A stretch of DNA of 64,000 bases from Campylobacter pinnipediorum subsp. caledonicus. Lineage in GTDB: Bacteria > Campylobacterota > Campylobacteria > Campylobacterales > Campylobacteraceae. Position numbers and translations under genes: made by a program. Below, piece after piece: positions 18,088-28,409 of the stretch. The notes under the pieces are model-generated. The model was given only the letters and a program-made list of their open reading frames with translations, did not search any database and was not told where the DNA came from. Location of the stretch: positions 558,001 through 622,000 of the forward strand of contig NZ_CP017258.1 of NCBI RefSeq assembly GCF_002022005.1, read 5' to 3'. How positions within the stretch are numbered: the stretch's first letter is position 1; the number at the start of each line of letters is the position of its first letter.

Positions 18088-19959
18088 TTATTTATTTTTT
18101 TTATTAAAAGCTTTTTCAAGACTTAAAGGCATCGCTTGATAGCCTATACCAGTGCCTGTAAATTTAAGTTGAAATGATGGAGTCGTTGAGCCCCATTTAA
18201 ATTCCAAAAGTTCAGGAGCAGGATCACCGACAGGCACACCTTTTGATAAATCAAATTGCATACCAGCAGTTGCTGAATAAACTACAATTGAATCCTTATC
18301 TTTTTGATATTCTGTTAAACTTGTAACAGCACTAAACCAATCGCTTCCTCTTTGTTTGCCGTATTCCCAAACTTGCTGTATAGTCATTTTATTTTGATCT
18401 ATTTTATATACAACAGCACGAGAGTATTTCATGCTAGGAAGAGCTGGTTGCTCCATACCACGACTGTCTCCATTATCAAATACTGTAAGATAAACTATAT
18501 CTTTATTTGACTTAGAATCAATCAAAAATGCAGTATGTTGTGTCCAAGTCCAGTCAAATCCACCATTTTCATTTAGATATCCTGGACATTTACTATACTC
18601 ATCATCACAAACGATTTTTTTACCTTTGCTATCAACTGGTTGAAGTAATTTATCTTGGAATTCTTTCTTCCAACCCTTATGTGTACCAGCTATCCATTTT
18701 ATTTTTTTATCTCTACCTATTTTTATAAAAGCATTTTGATGGCGGCTTGAGATAATAATAGAATCATCATTTTTGTCATAATCAACACTATTTACATGAG
18801 CCCAGTTTCTACCTATACCAGTTCCTGCTATATCACCAAACTTATCTTGTTTATCAAGTTTTGCAAGTTCTTGGGAGCTTGTAGTATGGCCTGCCTTAGA
18901 AGCATCAACATTTAAACAAACCGCACCTTGATCTAGAACCAAAATAGCATCGGCTCTATAAGGATCAAGTATCTCAAACAATCTCCAATCATCAACAACA
19001 TTTCCATTTTGATCAACTTCAACAATTGTATCTCTAACTGTTCTTACATTTTTACCATCTGGTCTTTTTACATTAGATGTGCCAACTCTTAGAAAATAAT
19101 CGCCATTTGAAGCATTTTTTAAAGAGTGAGAAAAGTCATTATATCCAAGTGGTAATTGACGATCAAAAATTTGTCTTCCCATCAAATCATACTTAACATA
19201 TCTTTGTCCAAAACCCCAAGTTAAAGCACCATCTACATTTTGTCTAAAGCCCATTTGAATACCGGTTTTGTATATATTACCATAATCCAATAATTTGTCT
19301 GAATCAAAAAACCATCTTACCTCGCCTTTTGTATCAACAACGAATGAATTTGATGAATCATTCCACTCTAAAGCACCACCAGCTGGATTATTCCAAGTAG
19401 CTTGAGAGCTTCTTCCAGGAGCTTTTCCTGAAACATTATTTATAAGATAAAGTCTGTCTGCAAATTCTTTTGCGGCAGGAGTTACAACTTTTACAGTGCC
19501 AAATAAAGGTCCTTTTTGCATAGTAAGCCCTGATGGAGTTAAACCTATACCGCCTGTTGTTATTAAATACTGCTCAGTAACTGTTTCGTTTTTAAAGCCA
19601 ATAGCTGCTTTTGTATAAGTAACTTCAACAGTATTTGTATATGATGGATAAAGACCAAATACAGGTATGCCACCATAAGTTTTTAGAGTTTGATTATCTA
19701 CCTTATAACTAATAGTTTGTCCATCTTTTTTCGGAAGAATGGTTACTTGCACATCTGAAAGGATGTAGCCACCATTCATAATTATAGCTGTTAGTGGGGC
19801 ATATCCATAAGGATTTAACTTAATAGCGCCTATTTTACCTTGTACTTGATAGTCATTTTTTGGTCCGCTTGGTCCGCCTATGGCAAATGCAGTTGTGCTA
19901 AGTCCGCCTATAAGCATTGCAGCAACTAAGGCTGATGAAATAATACTTTTTGATTTCAT
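18088..19959 (-). CDS. astA: Periplasmic arylsulfate sulfotransferase
   Basis: Transfers sulfate from one phenolic compound to another (PAPS-independent), in the periplasm. At 623 residues it has AssT/AstA length. The Sec signal peptide is about residues 1-26 (ending STTAFA). Blocks typical of the family are NWAHVNSVDYDKNDDSIII, followed by SSRHQNAFIKIGRD, and a six-bladed propeller repeat structure. The His residues in these blocks include the sulfurylated nucleophile known from E. coli AssT. Two cysteines (VCDDEYSKC, spaced as a likely disulfide) fit the need for the DsbL/DsbI pair encoded divergently. The ribosome site AAGGAG precedes the ATG. Confidence 0.95.
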   Translation of the reverse strand: MKSKSIISSALVAAMLIGGLSTTAFAIGGPSGPKNDYQVQGKIGAIKLNPYGYAPLTAIIMNGGYILSDVQVTILPKKDGQTISYKVDNQTLKTYGGIPVFGLYPSYTNTVEVTYTKAAIGFKNETVTEQYLITTGGIGLTPSGLTMQKGPLFGTVKVVTPAAKEFADRLYLINNVSGKAPGRSSQATWNNPAGGALEWNDSSNSFVVDTKGEVRWFFDSDKLLDYGNIYKTGIQMGFRQNVDGALTWGFGQRYVKYDLMGRQIFDRQLPLGYNDFSHSLKNASNGDYFLRVGTSNVKRPDGKNVRTVRDTIVEVDQNGNVVDDWRLFEILDPYRADAILVLDQGAVCLNVDASKAGHTTSSQELAKLDKQDKFGDIAGTGIGRNWAHVNSVDYDKNDDSIIISSRHQNAFIKIGRDKKIKWIAGTHKGWKKEFQDKLLQPVDSKGKKIVCDDEYSKCPGYLNENGGFDWTWTQHTAFLIDSKSNKDIVYLTVFDNGDSRGMEQPALPSMKYSRAVVYKIDQNKMTIQQVWEYGKQRGSDWFSAVTSLTEYQKDKDSIVVYSATAGMQFDLSKGVPVGDPAPELLEFKWGSTTPSFQLKFTGTGIGYQAMPLSLEKAFNKKNK

Positions 19960-20258
19960 TGATCTACTCCTTATTGATTTAAAATATTAAATACAAAAAT
20001 TATTTTTTATATTTAATAAATTTATATATTTAAATAATTCTATAAAAATAAAATAACAAATAAATCACGCAAATATTAAAACAGCATTAATTAAATATAC
20101 AAATACACTAAATTATATAGCTAGTTTAAATTTATATATTACTGAGTAATTTTTAAATAAACAATATATTTAATCTTAAATTTATACTAGCGTTATTTTT
20201 TTGGAAGTTGGTTTGTATAAAATTACATTATCAAATTTTTATTATAAGGAGTTTTATT
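19960..20258. promoter_or_regulatory. Divergent astA / dsbL control region
   Basis: 299 bases of AT-rich DNA between two divergent genes. TATACT at 20183-20188 is a candidate -10 for dsbL, giving a leader of about 65 bases. No clear dyad operator is visible. Confidence 0.35.
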
Positions 20259-20918
20259 ATGAAATCTTTATTTGCTAAGACAACTAAACTTTTGTCAGCT
20301 GTTGCTATCTTTGGTGCTTTAAGTGCAAATGCTTTTACAGAAGGAAAGGACTACATGAAACTAGAAAATCCTCTACCTGTAGAAAACAATACACTAACAA
20401 AAGTATTTAGTTATGCTTGCCCATTTTGTTATAAATATGATAAAAGTGTAACACCAAAAGTTGTTGAAAAAGTTGCTGGTTTAAAGTATGTTCCATTTCA
20501 TCTAAAAACAAAGGGTGATTATGGTGAGGCTGGAAGCAAAATATTAGCTATTTTAGCTGTTAAAGATATGAAAAATGGCACTAGTCTTTTAGATGAAAAA
20601 TCACTATTTAAAAAAGCTAAATTTGCATACTATAAAGCCTATCATGACAAAAAAGAGAGATGGGATGCTGGTAAGAATGAAGCAGCTTTTTTAAAAACAG
20701 GTCTTGATGCTGTTGGTATGAGCATGGATGAATACAATAAAGAGTTACAAACTCCAGAAGTTCAAGACTTACTTAAAAAATGGGATGCTGCCTATGATGT
20801 AGCTAAAATTCAAGGTGTTCCAGCATTTGTTGTAAATGGTAAATATCTAATCTATACAAGCAGTATCAAATCAATAGATGGTTTTGCACAACTTATAGAA
20901 GAACTATTAAAAAAATAG
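20259..20918 (+). CDS. Thiol:disulfide oxidoreductase, DsbA/DsbL type
   Basis: Periplasmic protein that donates disulfides, probably to AstA. 219 residues from the ATG at 20259, which is chosen because AAGGAG lies just upstream and a Sec signal peptide (MKSLFAKTTKLLSAVAIFGA, cleaved near ANA) follows; upstream GTG codons would bury the signal. The thioredoxin-fold active site is CPFC (C54, C57), and the cis-proline loop is GVPAF. The dithiol with Phe is unlike the CPHC of classical DsbA. It is followed after 9 bases by its membrane oxidase. The same trio (dsbA-like, dsbB-like, astA) is known in C. jejuni and as AssT-DsbL-DsbI in uropathogenic E. coli. Confidence 0.92.
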   Translation: MKSLFAKTTKLLSAVAIFGALSANAFTEGKDYMKLENPLPVENNTLTKVFSYACPFCYKYDKSVTPKVVEKVAGLKYVPFHLKTKGDYGEAGSKILAILAVKDMKNGTSLLDEKSLFKKAKFAYYKAYHDKKERWDAGKNEAAFLKTGLDAVGMSMDEYNKELQTPEVQDLLKKWDAAYDVAKIQGVPAFVVNGKYLIYTSSIKSIDGFAQLIEELLKK

Positions 20919-20927
20919 GCTTTAAAA

Positions 20928-21557
20928 ATGAATATAGTACAAAAAATATCATCTTGGCAATATACTAGATACCCTTGGATATTGTTGATAATTGTAAGTG
21001 CTGGGCTAGTAGTTTTAGCCCACTCTTTCTTTCAGCACTATCTTTATATGCCTCCTTGTGAGCAATGTGTATATATAAGATTTGCATTTTTATGTATGAC
21101 TCTTGGTGGGATATTAGCTACAATAAACCCTAAGAAAAATTATTTTATACTACCTGGGTATGCTTTTGCTTTTTGGGGTGCAATACAAGGAATTATGTAT
21201 AGTGTAAAGCTTGCTAGAATACATGCGGCAGCACATAGCGATGATCCTTTTGGTGTTCAAGGTTGTTCAACAGATCCAACATATCCATTTAACTTACCAC
21301 TTCACATATGGGCTCCTGATTGGTTTTTACCTACTGGGGATTGTGGATTTGAGAACTCTGTAATACCAGATGGAGTTACTTTAAATAGCATTCAAGAATA
21401 CTTCATAAACTTATATCAAGATGGCTGGTATTTGATACCTTCACAACACTTTATGTCTATGGCAGATAGTACTTTACTTGGCTTTGTTGTTTGTTTTATT
21501 GTATTATTAGTATTATTTACTAGTAAAATCATAACAACAGTTAAAAATCCAAAATAA
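20928..21557 (+). CDS. dsbI: Disulfide bond oxidase, DsbB/DsbI family
   Basis: Inner membrane partner that reoxidises the DsbL-type protein and passes electrons to quinone. 209 residues with four or five membrane helices. The first cysteine pair is CEQC (44, 47) after helix 1; the second pair lies in the large periplasmic loop (GCSTDPTYPF and GDCGFE). The loop is longer than in E. coli DsbB, as in DsbI proteins. A good terminator follows. Confidence 0.92.
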   Translation: MNIVQKISSWQYTRYPWILLIIVSAGLVVLAHSFFQHYLYMPPCEQCVYIRFAFLCMTLGGILATINPKKNYFILPGYAFAFWGAIQGIMYSVKLARIHAAAHSDDPFGVQGCSTDPTYPFNLPLHIWAPDWFLPTGDCGFENSVIPDGVTLNSIQEYFINLYQDGWYLIPSQHFMSMADSTLLGFVVCFIVLLVLFTSKIITTVKNPK

Positions 21558-21586
21558 TAAAAAGGTCTATTGTTAGACCTTTTTTG
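21558..21586 (+). terminator. Rho-independent terminator after dsbI
   Basis: AAAAAGGTCTA and TAGACCTTTTTT form a stem of about 11 bp around a TTGT loop, ending in a T run. Confidence 0.85.
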
Positions 21587-21621
21587 GTATAGTTGTTTTT
21601 ATATTTCAAAAAGGAATATGA

Positions 21622-23283
21622 GTGCATTTTTTAAATGAGAAAAATTTAAAATTTTATACCATAATAATTATTTTAAGCATGTTGGTTGTATTTCTTGGGG
21701 TAAATATGTACAACAATGCAAAATACCAGATAACAACACTTTTAAACAAAAATTCGCAAACAACAAGTCAAAATATAGTTGAAGTATTTCATTTTTGGCT
21801 AAATGAAAGGATAAATTTACTTTCTTCGGCTTCTAAATTCATAGAAGCATCTAATGTTCTTCAAGATGAAGAAAAAATCAAAAAATTTACAAAAATATTT
21901 TTAAAAGGTTCGGCAAGTGGTTTTGATCTTATACAAATTTTAAATAAAGATGGAGAACTTTATATAAACGGCGAAAAAATTATAAATGAGCATGAAAGAA
22001 AAACAAGACTAAATTTAATATGGTATTTAGACACCAAAGAAAATCTAAAACCAACTGTGAATTTTATGCCAACTCATACAATTTTAAAAGAAAAAACACT
22101 AAATATATGTGTTCCAAACTATAAAAACAATAAATTTGAAGCCGCTATTTGCGGGATTGTAAGACTAGAAAGTCTTTTTAAAAATATAAATAATTTCAAA
22201 CTTCAACCAAATTCTTACTCTTTTATAGTAACACATAGTGGTGAAATTTTAACCAAAATAAATGATTTGAATTTAAAAAATAAAATTCAAAATAAATTTA
22301 AAAGTATATTTTTGATAGATGAAGATATAACAAGCTTGCAAGTAGATTCAAATTTTATATCTATTTCAGAAATTCCTTCACTAAACTGGTATATAGGAGC
22401 TGGGACAAACAATAAAGAAGAGATAAATAAACTTTTATCAACAATAACCAAAAATGCCATACTTGTTCTTTTTGCCTTTATATTACTAGCGGCTTTGGCA
22501 AATTTTTTACATAATTTAATGTATGAAAAAATTAAAAAAAGCAAGGATGAATATGAGCTTTTGCTTTCGCATAAAGCCAAAATGAGCGAAGCAGGAGAGC
22601 TACTAACTGGGATAAATCACCAATTTATCCAGCCTGTAAATTCATTAAATTTAATGATTTCAACCCTATTAATGTTAAAAAAAGAGGGTAATTTGGAAGA
22701 TGGGGTTTTAGAGAGTATGCTGAGCAAAGGACAAAAATCAATCGTTCTTTTAAATAATACTATTGAAATTTTTAGAAATTTTTATAAAACCACAGAAAAT
22801 ATCAGTGAGTTTAGTATAAAGCAAAGCATTCAAAATCTTCTGACACTAATGCATACGGAACTAGCAAGAGCAAATGTTCATATTGTTTTGGATATAAAAG
22901 ATGATAAACAAGTAAACCAAATAGAAAATATAATCCAGCAAATACTGCTTATACTTATTCACAATGCAAAAGATGCTTTAGTGGACAAGTTTAAAAATGA
23001 CATACAAAAGAGAAAGATAACTATATCGGTAAAATTTAGCAACTTAAAGTGTTATATAAAAGTTAGTGAATTTGGTAGCGGCATAAATGAAATAATGATA
23101 GGTAAAATTTTTTCACAGCCAAAAACAACTAAAAAATACGGAAATGGTATAGGACTTTACTTTGGCAAAAAGCTAGCAAATGAAAAAATTAATGGAGATA
23201 TCAAACTTATAAAAAATGCAGAACCTACAGAATTTGAACTAAGTTTTGATATAAATTTAAAAAGCAAAAAGGAAAACTTATGA
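21622..23283 (+). CDS. Membrane sensor histidine kinase with periplasmic Cache-like sensor
   Basis: 553 residues. One membrane helix near the N-terminus (about 10-30), a periplasmic domain of about 250 residues resembling a dCache/PDC sensor, and a second helix (about 275-297, ILVLFAFILLAALANFL). The kinase follows with the H-box GINHQFIQPVNSLN; the His-Gln-x-x-Gln-Pro arrangement is that of a distinct HK subgroup. The HATPase domain has LLILIHNAKDAL (N-box), GSGI and GNGIGLYFGKKLA. The GTG start is chosen because the nearby ATG runs into a stop after six codons. It overlaps its response regulator by four bases. Stimulus unknown; small organic ligands are the usual Cache inputs. Confidence 0.9.
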   Translation: MHFLNEKNLKFYTIIIILSMLVVFLGVNMYNNAKYQITTLLNKNSQTTSQNIVEVFHFWLNERINLLSSASKFIEASNVLQDEEKIKKFTKIFLKGSASGFDLIQILNKDGELYINGEKIINEHERKTRLNLIWYLDTKENLKPTVNFMPTHTILKEKTLNICVPNYKNNKFEAAICGIVRLESLFKNINNFKLQPNSYSFIVTHSGEILTKINDLNLKNKIQNKFKSIFLIDEDITSLQVDSNFISISEIPSLNWYIGAGTNNKEEINKLLSTITKNAILVLFAFILLAALANFLHNLMYEKIKKSKDEYELLLSHKAKMSEAGELLTGINHQFIQPVNSLNLMISTLLMLKKEGNLEDGVLESMLSKGQKSIVLLNNTIEIFRNFYKTTENISEFSIKQSIQNLLTLMHTELARANVHIVLDIKDDKQVNQIENIIQQILLILIHNAKDALVDKFKNDIQKRKITISVKFSNLKCYIKVSEFGSGINEIMIGKIFSQPKTTKKYGNGIGLYFGKKLANEKINGDIKLIKNAEPTEFELSFDINLKSKKENL

Positions 23284-23960
23284 TAAATGAATCTCTAAAA
23301 TTATTAAAAGATATATCAGTATTGATAGTAGAAGATGATGATATGTCAAGAGAGCTTTTGGTAAGTGGTTTGAAACCTTATTGCAACAATGTTTATGGAG
23401 CAAAAGATGGGCTTGAAGGAATAGAAAGTTTTAAAAAATACCAAGCAAATATTGTTATAACAGATATTCATATGCCTATAATGAATGGTCTAGAAATGAT
23501 GAAAGAAATTTCTAAAATAAAACCTTATCAAAAATTTATAGTCTTCACATCTTTTGATACTGATATGAATTTAATAAAAAGCATACAACAAGGTGCTGCT
23601 CTTTTTTTAAAAAAACCAATAGACATAAAAGAGTTAAGATCTATGATAATAGCCTTAACTTATGAAAAATACCAAAAACTCACAAAAATAAACGATCAGA
23701 TAAGTATAAATTTAGAAAAAGAAAAGATATTTAAAAATGGAGAAGAAATTTACCTATCTTATCTTCAAAACAAATTCTTTTGGTTATTTGCTTATAATCT
23801 AAATAAACTAGTTAGCTATGAGATGATAGAAGAATTTGTATATGATAATGAGTATGTAAGTAAAGGTGCTATTCAAAACACCATACTAAGATTAAAAAGA
23901 GAGCTTGGTATAAAGCTAAAAAATGTATCAGAAACAGGATATATATTAACTTGTGATTAG
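23280..23960 (+). CDS. Response regulator, receiver plus winged-helix output
   Basis: 226 residues. The receiver domain keeps the acidic pocket (VEDDD), the phospho-acceptor Asp in ITDIHMPIMNG, the Thr/Ser in VFTSF, and Lys in LKKPID. The C-terminal domain (from about 140) ends in TILRLKRELGIKLKN and SETGYIL, matching an OmpR-type DNA-binding winged helix, though shorter than usual. It is translationally coupled to the kinase upstream. No target operon is evident; the adjacent ast/dsb genes are separated by a terminator. Confidence 0.9.
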   Translation: MINESLKLLKDISVLIVEDDDMSRELLVSGLKPYCNNVYGAKDGLEGIESFKKYQANIVITDIHMPIMNGLEMMKEISKIKPYQKFIVFTSFDTDMNLIKSIQQGAALFLKKPIDIKELRSMIIALTYEKYQKLTKINDQISINLEKEKIFKNGEEIYLSYLQNKFFWLFAYNLNKLVSYEMIEEFVYDNEYVSKGAIQNTILRLKRELGIKLKNVSETGYILTCD

Positions 23961-24336
23961 TATTTTTTTGCACAGCAAAATAGATAGTTTATAAAAAATA
24001 ATTTTAATGATTTGTTGTTTGAAGTTTAAGTATTTTTTTGTTAAACCAATTAAGGCTTTAGTGATTATATGTTTTTTGTATAAATTATGGTGTCACTAAA
24101 TATAATAATAGCTATAAATATCTAAATTATTGTTTTTTCTTGCCATTTATATATTAAAATATGAACATAATAAACCTAAAACACCCATCCCTCTTCACAC
24201 AACAATCATCAACCCATATACACCCATATTAAACATAGCCATAATTTCTATTATTTTCCATACTTTTATATAAAACCAACCCCAATCTCACCCAAATTCA
24301 AATTATTTAAAATATTATTTTATATTTAAGTAGCAT
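23961..24336. other. Gene-free stretch before the 16S promoter, including a nearly G-free tract
   Basis: No ORF or RNA gene recognised. Positions 24164-24329 contain only one G on the plus strand (at 24238) and several CCC or CACCC runs. This is unlike the T-rich neutral DNA around it. It may be an upstream promoter element region or a relic. Confidence 0.4.
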
Positions 24337-24380
24337 TTAAGCATTACTCTTATATAATTCCAGCTCACGATTTGAGAAAC
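24337..24380 (+). promoter_or_regulatory. rRNA promoter and start of leader, copy A (16S unit)
   Basis: TATAAT at 24353-24358 preceded by TTAAGCATTACTCT. The 44-base block continues as CCAGCTCACGATTTGAGAAAC. It is repeated with one mismatch before the 23S gene (31041-31084). The shared motif ATCGTTGTTCT recurs at 24421-24431, likely part of the antitermination leader. Confidence 0.75.
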
Positions 24381-24457
24381 CACCTTTAACTTTTAGTTAA
24401 TAAAGCTTTTCTTTTTAAATATCGTTGTTCTGTTAAATTATAAATGTTAAACTATTA

Positions 24458-24493
24458 GTCAATCTTTGAAATCTAAACAAGTGATCGATTGAG
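24458..24493 (+). other. 16S pre-rRNA processing stem, left arm
   Basis: This arm (GTCAATCTTTGAAA... to GATTGAG) pairs with 26135-26169 downstream of 16S, with a few mismatches. Such long stems enclosing rRNA are RNase III processing sites. Both arms lie within the 16S unit, before the tRNAs. Confidence 0.65.
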
Positions 24494-24569
24494 CCAGTCT
24501 ATATTGTTTATAGACTTAAAACTGATTAACAAAAAAATTAAAGTTTTTTAGATTAAAAACTTCATATAA

Positions 24570-26086
<1,517 letters not shown>

Positions 26087-26134
26087 AGAGTACAATGTAT
26101 ATTCTCTCACAAGATATACATCAAAGGAAAATAT

Positions 26135-26169
26135 CTCAATCAATCCTTGTTTAGTTTTGAAAGATTGAC
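26135..26169 (+). other. 16S pre-rRNA processing stem, right arm
   Basis: Complement of 24458-24493 (begins CTCAATCAATCC, ends GATTGAC). Confidence 0.65.
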
Positions 26170-26220
26170 AGCTAATAATTAAATATATTTTATTTCTATT
26201 AGTATTTAGAAATTAATATT

Positions 26221-26296
26221 GGGGAATTAGCTCAGCTGGGAGAGCGCCTGCTTTGCACGCAGGAGGTCAGCGGTTCGATCCCGCTATTCTCCACCA
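26221..26296 (+). tRNA. tRNA-Ala (UGC)
   Basis: 76 bases with encoded CCA. Acceptor arm GGGGAAT pairs with ATTCTCC; D-arm GCTCAGCTGGGAGAGC; anticodon loop CTTTGCACG with TGC; T-loop GGTTCGATCC. Typical spacer tRNA of a bacterial rRNA operon. Confidence 0.97.
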
Positions 26297-26301
26297 TTTA
26301 A

Positions 26302-26378
26302 GGGCCTATAGCTCAGCTGGTTAGAGTGCACCCCTGATAAGGGTGAGGTCACAAGTTCAAGTCTTGTTAGGCCCACCA
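26302..26378 (+). tRNA. tRNA-Ile (GAU)
   Basis: 77 bases with encoded CCA, five bases after tRNA-Ala. Acceptor GGGCCTA/TAGGCCC; anticodon GAT in CTGATAA; T-loop GTTCAAGTC. In a normal operon the 23S gene would follow; here msr and bio genes on the other strand intervene. Confidence 0.97.
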
Positions 26379-26843
26379 TTAATATAGTTTAACAAAATAC
26401 TCTTTTTAATTATTCTATATACTTTTTATCATTGTTTCTTGTATTAATATTTTATGTCTATACTTTTGTATGTCATATAATTTTGACAATAGTTTGTTTA
26501 AGATAAAAAACAAGCTTATGTATTTTTTGGTATTTATCTTTTAAATATTTTGGAATTTGGGTTAAATAAATATAATGCTAATAGTTAATAAAACATGTTT
26601 GAATTAAATTTTTTAAATCTAGATAGATAAAAATTACATTTTTGATTGTCTTTCTTTGAAATACCCTAAAAATAATTAAAGATATAAGTAAAATACGAAA
26701 TAAAATAAATGTTTTATAGTAATAAAGAGGCATTTAAATACCTCTTTGAAGATTTAAATGTAAAGTTATTTTATTTATTTTGATTTTTGAATAAAATAAC
26801 CACAAAATAATTGTAATAGTATCTATAAAAGTTTATTTTTAAA
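26379..26843. other. Gene-free stretch after the tRNAs
   Basis: About 465 bases of AT-rich DNA between tRNA-Ile and the convergent msrQ. T-rich runs from about 26403 may end the 16S-tRNA transcript. A hairpin lies at 26724-26747. No ORF recognised. Confidence 0.5.
26724..26747. terminator. Hairpin between tRNA-Ile and msrQ
   Basis: AAAGAGG (26724-26730) and CCTCTTT (26741-26747) enclose CATTTAAATA. It stands between convergent units and may serve either; the U tract is weak in both directions. Confidence 0.45.
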
Positions 26844-27407
26844 TTATTCTTTAAATAAACATCTTGGATATATAAAATTTATTTTTTTATAGTTTAATAC
26901 TATTAATCCAAGAGAGCAAGTTACTAAAAAATATTCTACAAATCCTGGTGATTTTGCTGAGCTAAAAACATGCATACTTCCAAAAAGTATGGCAAGATAA
27001 ACTAATATTCTTCTAGTTTTACGATATTTTTGAAATTTATTTATACTAAATATGCCTGTAATAATTAAAACTAATGCCGAGATTAAACCTAGCCAAATAA
27101 ATTTATTTCTTCCAAGCTCTCTTATAATTTCTAAAAACATTAACTCTTTATCTAGTACTATATAAGAATATAAATGAGCTATAATAAAAATAATAGAACT
27201 AAGCCCTAAAGCTCTTGCGTATTTATGAAGATTAAACTTACTAAGTACTATACAAAAAAATATTATTCCTAAAGCTATGTAACCAGTATATGAATAAAGC
27301 TTATCTAATGGATCAGCAGTGCTTAAAGCCATATTTATAGCAATAGTTAAAACTATTGCGTTTGCAATAAGAGATGATATAAATATTGTTATAAATTTTA
27401 GTTTCAT
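26844..27407 (-). CDS. msrQ: Haem-binding membrane subunit MsrQ (YedZ)
   Basis: Passes electrons from the quinone pool to periplasmic MsrP for repair of methionine sulfoxide. 187 residues, six predicted membrane helices of the ferric-reductase-like fold. Histidines in IAHLYSYIVL and FNLHKYARALG, plus FGSMHVFSSA, are candidate haem ligands. It overlaps msrP by one base and is transcribed after it. Confidence 0.9.
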   Translation of the reverse strand: MKLKFITIFISSLIANAIVLTIAINMALSTADPLDKLYSYTGYIALGIIFFCIVLSKFNLHKYARALGLSSIIFIIAHLYSYIVLDKELMFLEIIRELGRNKFIWLGLISALVLIITGIFSINKFQKYRKTRRILVYLAILFGSMHVFSSAKSPGFVEYFLVTCSLGLIVLNYKKINFIYPRCLFKE

Positions 27408-28333
27408 TAAAAAAACTTCTCCAAATCCATACCATCATATAAACTTGCCACTTCATCGTAGCCATTAAACATTAGAGTCTTCTCTCGCTTAAAGCTTCCA
27501 AGCACTCGCTCATTTGCTTGAGACCATCTTGGATGATCTACGTTCGGATTTACATTTGCATAAAAGCCGTATTCGTTAGGTGCTAGTTGTTCCCAAGTTG
27601 TTTTTGGTTCCTCTTTTACAAACTCTATTTTTGCTATGGATTTTATGCTCTTAAAACCATATTTCCAAGGCACAACAAGTCTTAATGGTGCTCCATTTGC
27701 TCCGCCAAGTGGCTTGTCATACATTCCAAGTGCTATTAATGTAAGCGGGTGCATAGCTTCATCTATTCTAAGACCTTCTACATAAGGATATGGTATATTT
27801 GAAAATCTTGATTTTTGATCTGGAAATTTATTTGGATCAAAAAGAGTTGTAAATTTTATAAATTTTGCATCGCTTGTTGGTTGTGCTAATTTTATAAGCT
27901 CTCTTAGTTCAAATCCAACCCAAGGTACTACCATGCCCCAAGCCTCAACGCATCTAAATCGATAAACTCTTTTTTGTAGTTTAAATTTAAGCAAATCATT
28001 GATGTTTAAATTCATAGGTCTTTCACACTCTCCATCTACACTTACCATCCATTCATCTGTGTTTAAATCTTTTGCTTGATTGGCAGCTGCTGTTTTGTTT
28101 GTGCTAAACTCATAAAAATTTACATAGCTGCTTGCATTTTCATAAGAAGTTATTTTTCTTCCAGTATCATTGTTTGCTTCCAAGCTAATAATATTTTGAA
28201 ATATCTCTTTTTCATCTTGTTGTACAAGACCTAATTCATTAGCTTTTGCATTTATGGCGGTTAGACTCGCCATGGCGCCAAGTTTTAAAAACTCCCTGCG
28301 CTTATTAAAAAATTTTTCATCTGTTATTTGCAT
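27407..28333 (-). CDS. msrP: Protein-methionine-sulfoxide reductase catalytic subunit MsrP (YedY)
   Basis: Molybdopterin enzyme that reduces methionine sulfoxide in oxidised periplasmic proteins. 308 residues. A twin-arginine signal (KRREFLKLGAMASLTA) shows Tat export with cofactor bound. The sulfite-oxidase fold has RFRCVEAWGMVVPWVG, whose Cys ligates molybdenum, and GANGAPLRLVVPWKYGFKS. The last residues are the usual LYDGMDLEKFF. It is separated from the bio genes by 76 bases; whether it is co-transcribed with them is unclear. Confidence 0.95.
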   Translation of the reverse strand: MQITDEKFFNKRREFLKLGAMASLTAINAKANELGLVQQDEKEIFQNIISLEANNDTGRKITSYENASSYVNFYEFSTNKTAAANQAKDLNTDEWMVSVDGECERPMNLNINDLLKFKLQKRVYRFRCVEAWGMVVPWVGFELRELIKLAQPTSDAKFIKFTTLFDPNKFPDQKSRFSNIPYPYVEGLRIDEAMHPLTLIALGMYDKPLGGANGAPLRLVVPWKYGFKSIKSIAKIEFVKEEPKTTWEQLAPNEYGFYANVNPNVDHPRWSQANERVLGSFKREKTLMFNGYDEVASLYDGMDLEKFF

Positions 28334-28409
28334 TTTTATTCCTTAATATTTTTTGCCAATTATATAGATAAAATATTAATAAATTATTTATACTATAAAA
28401 TAAAAATTA

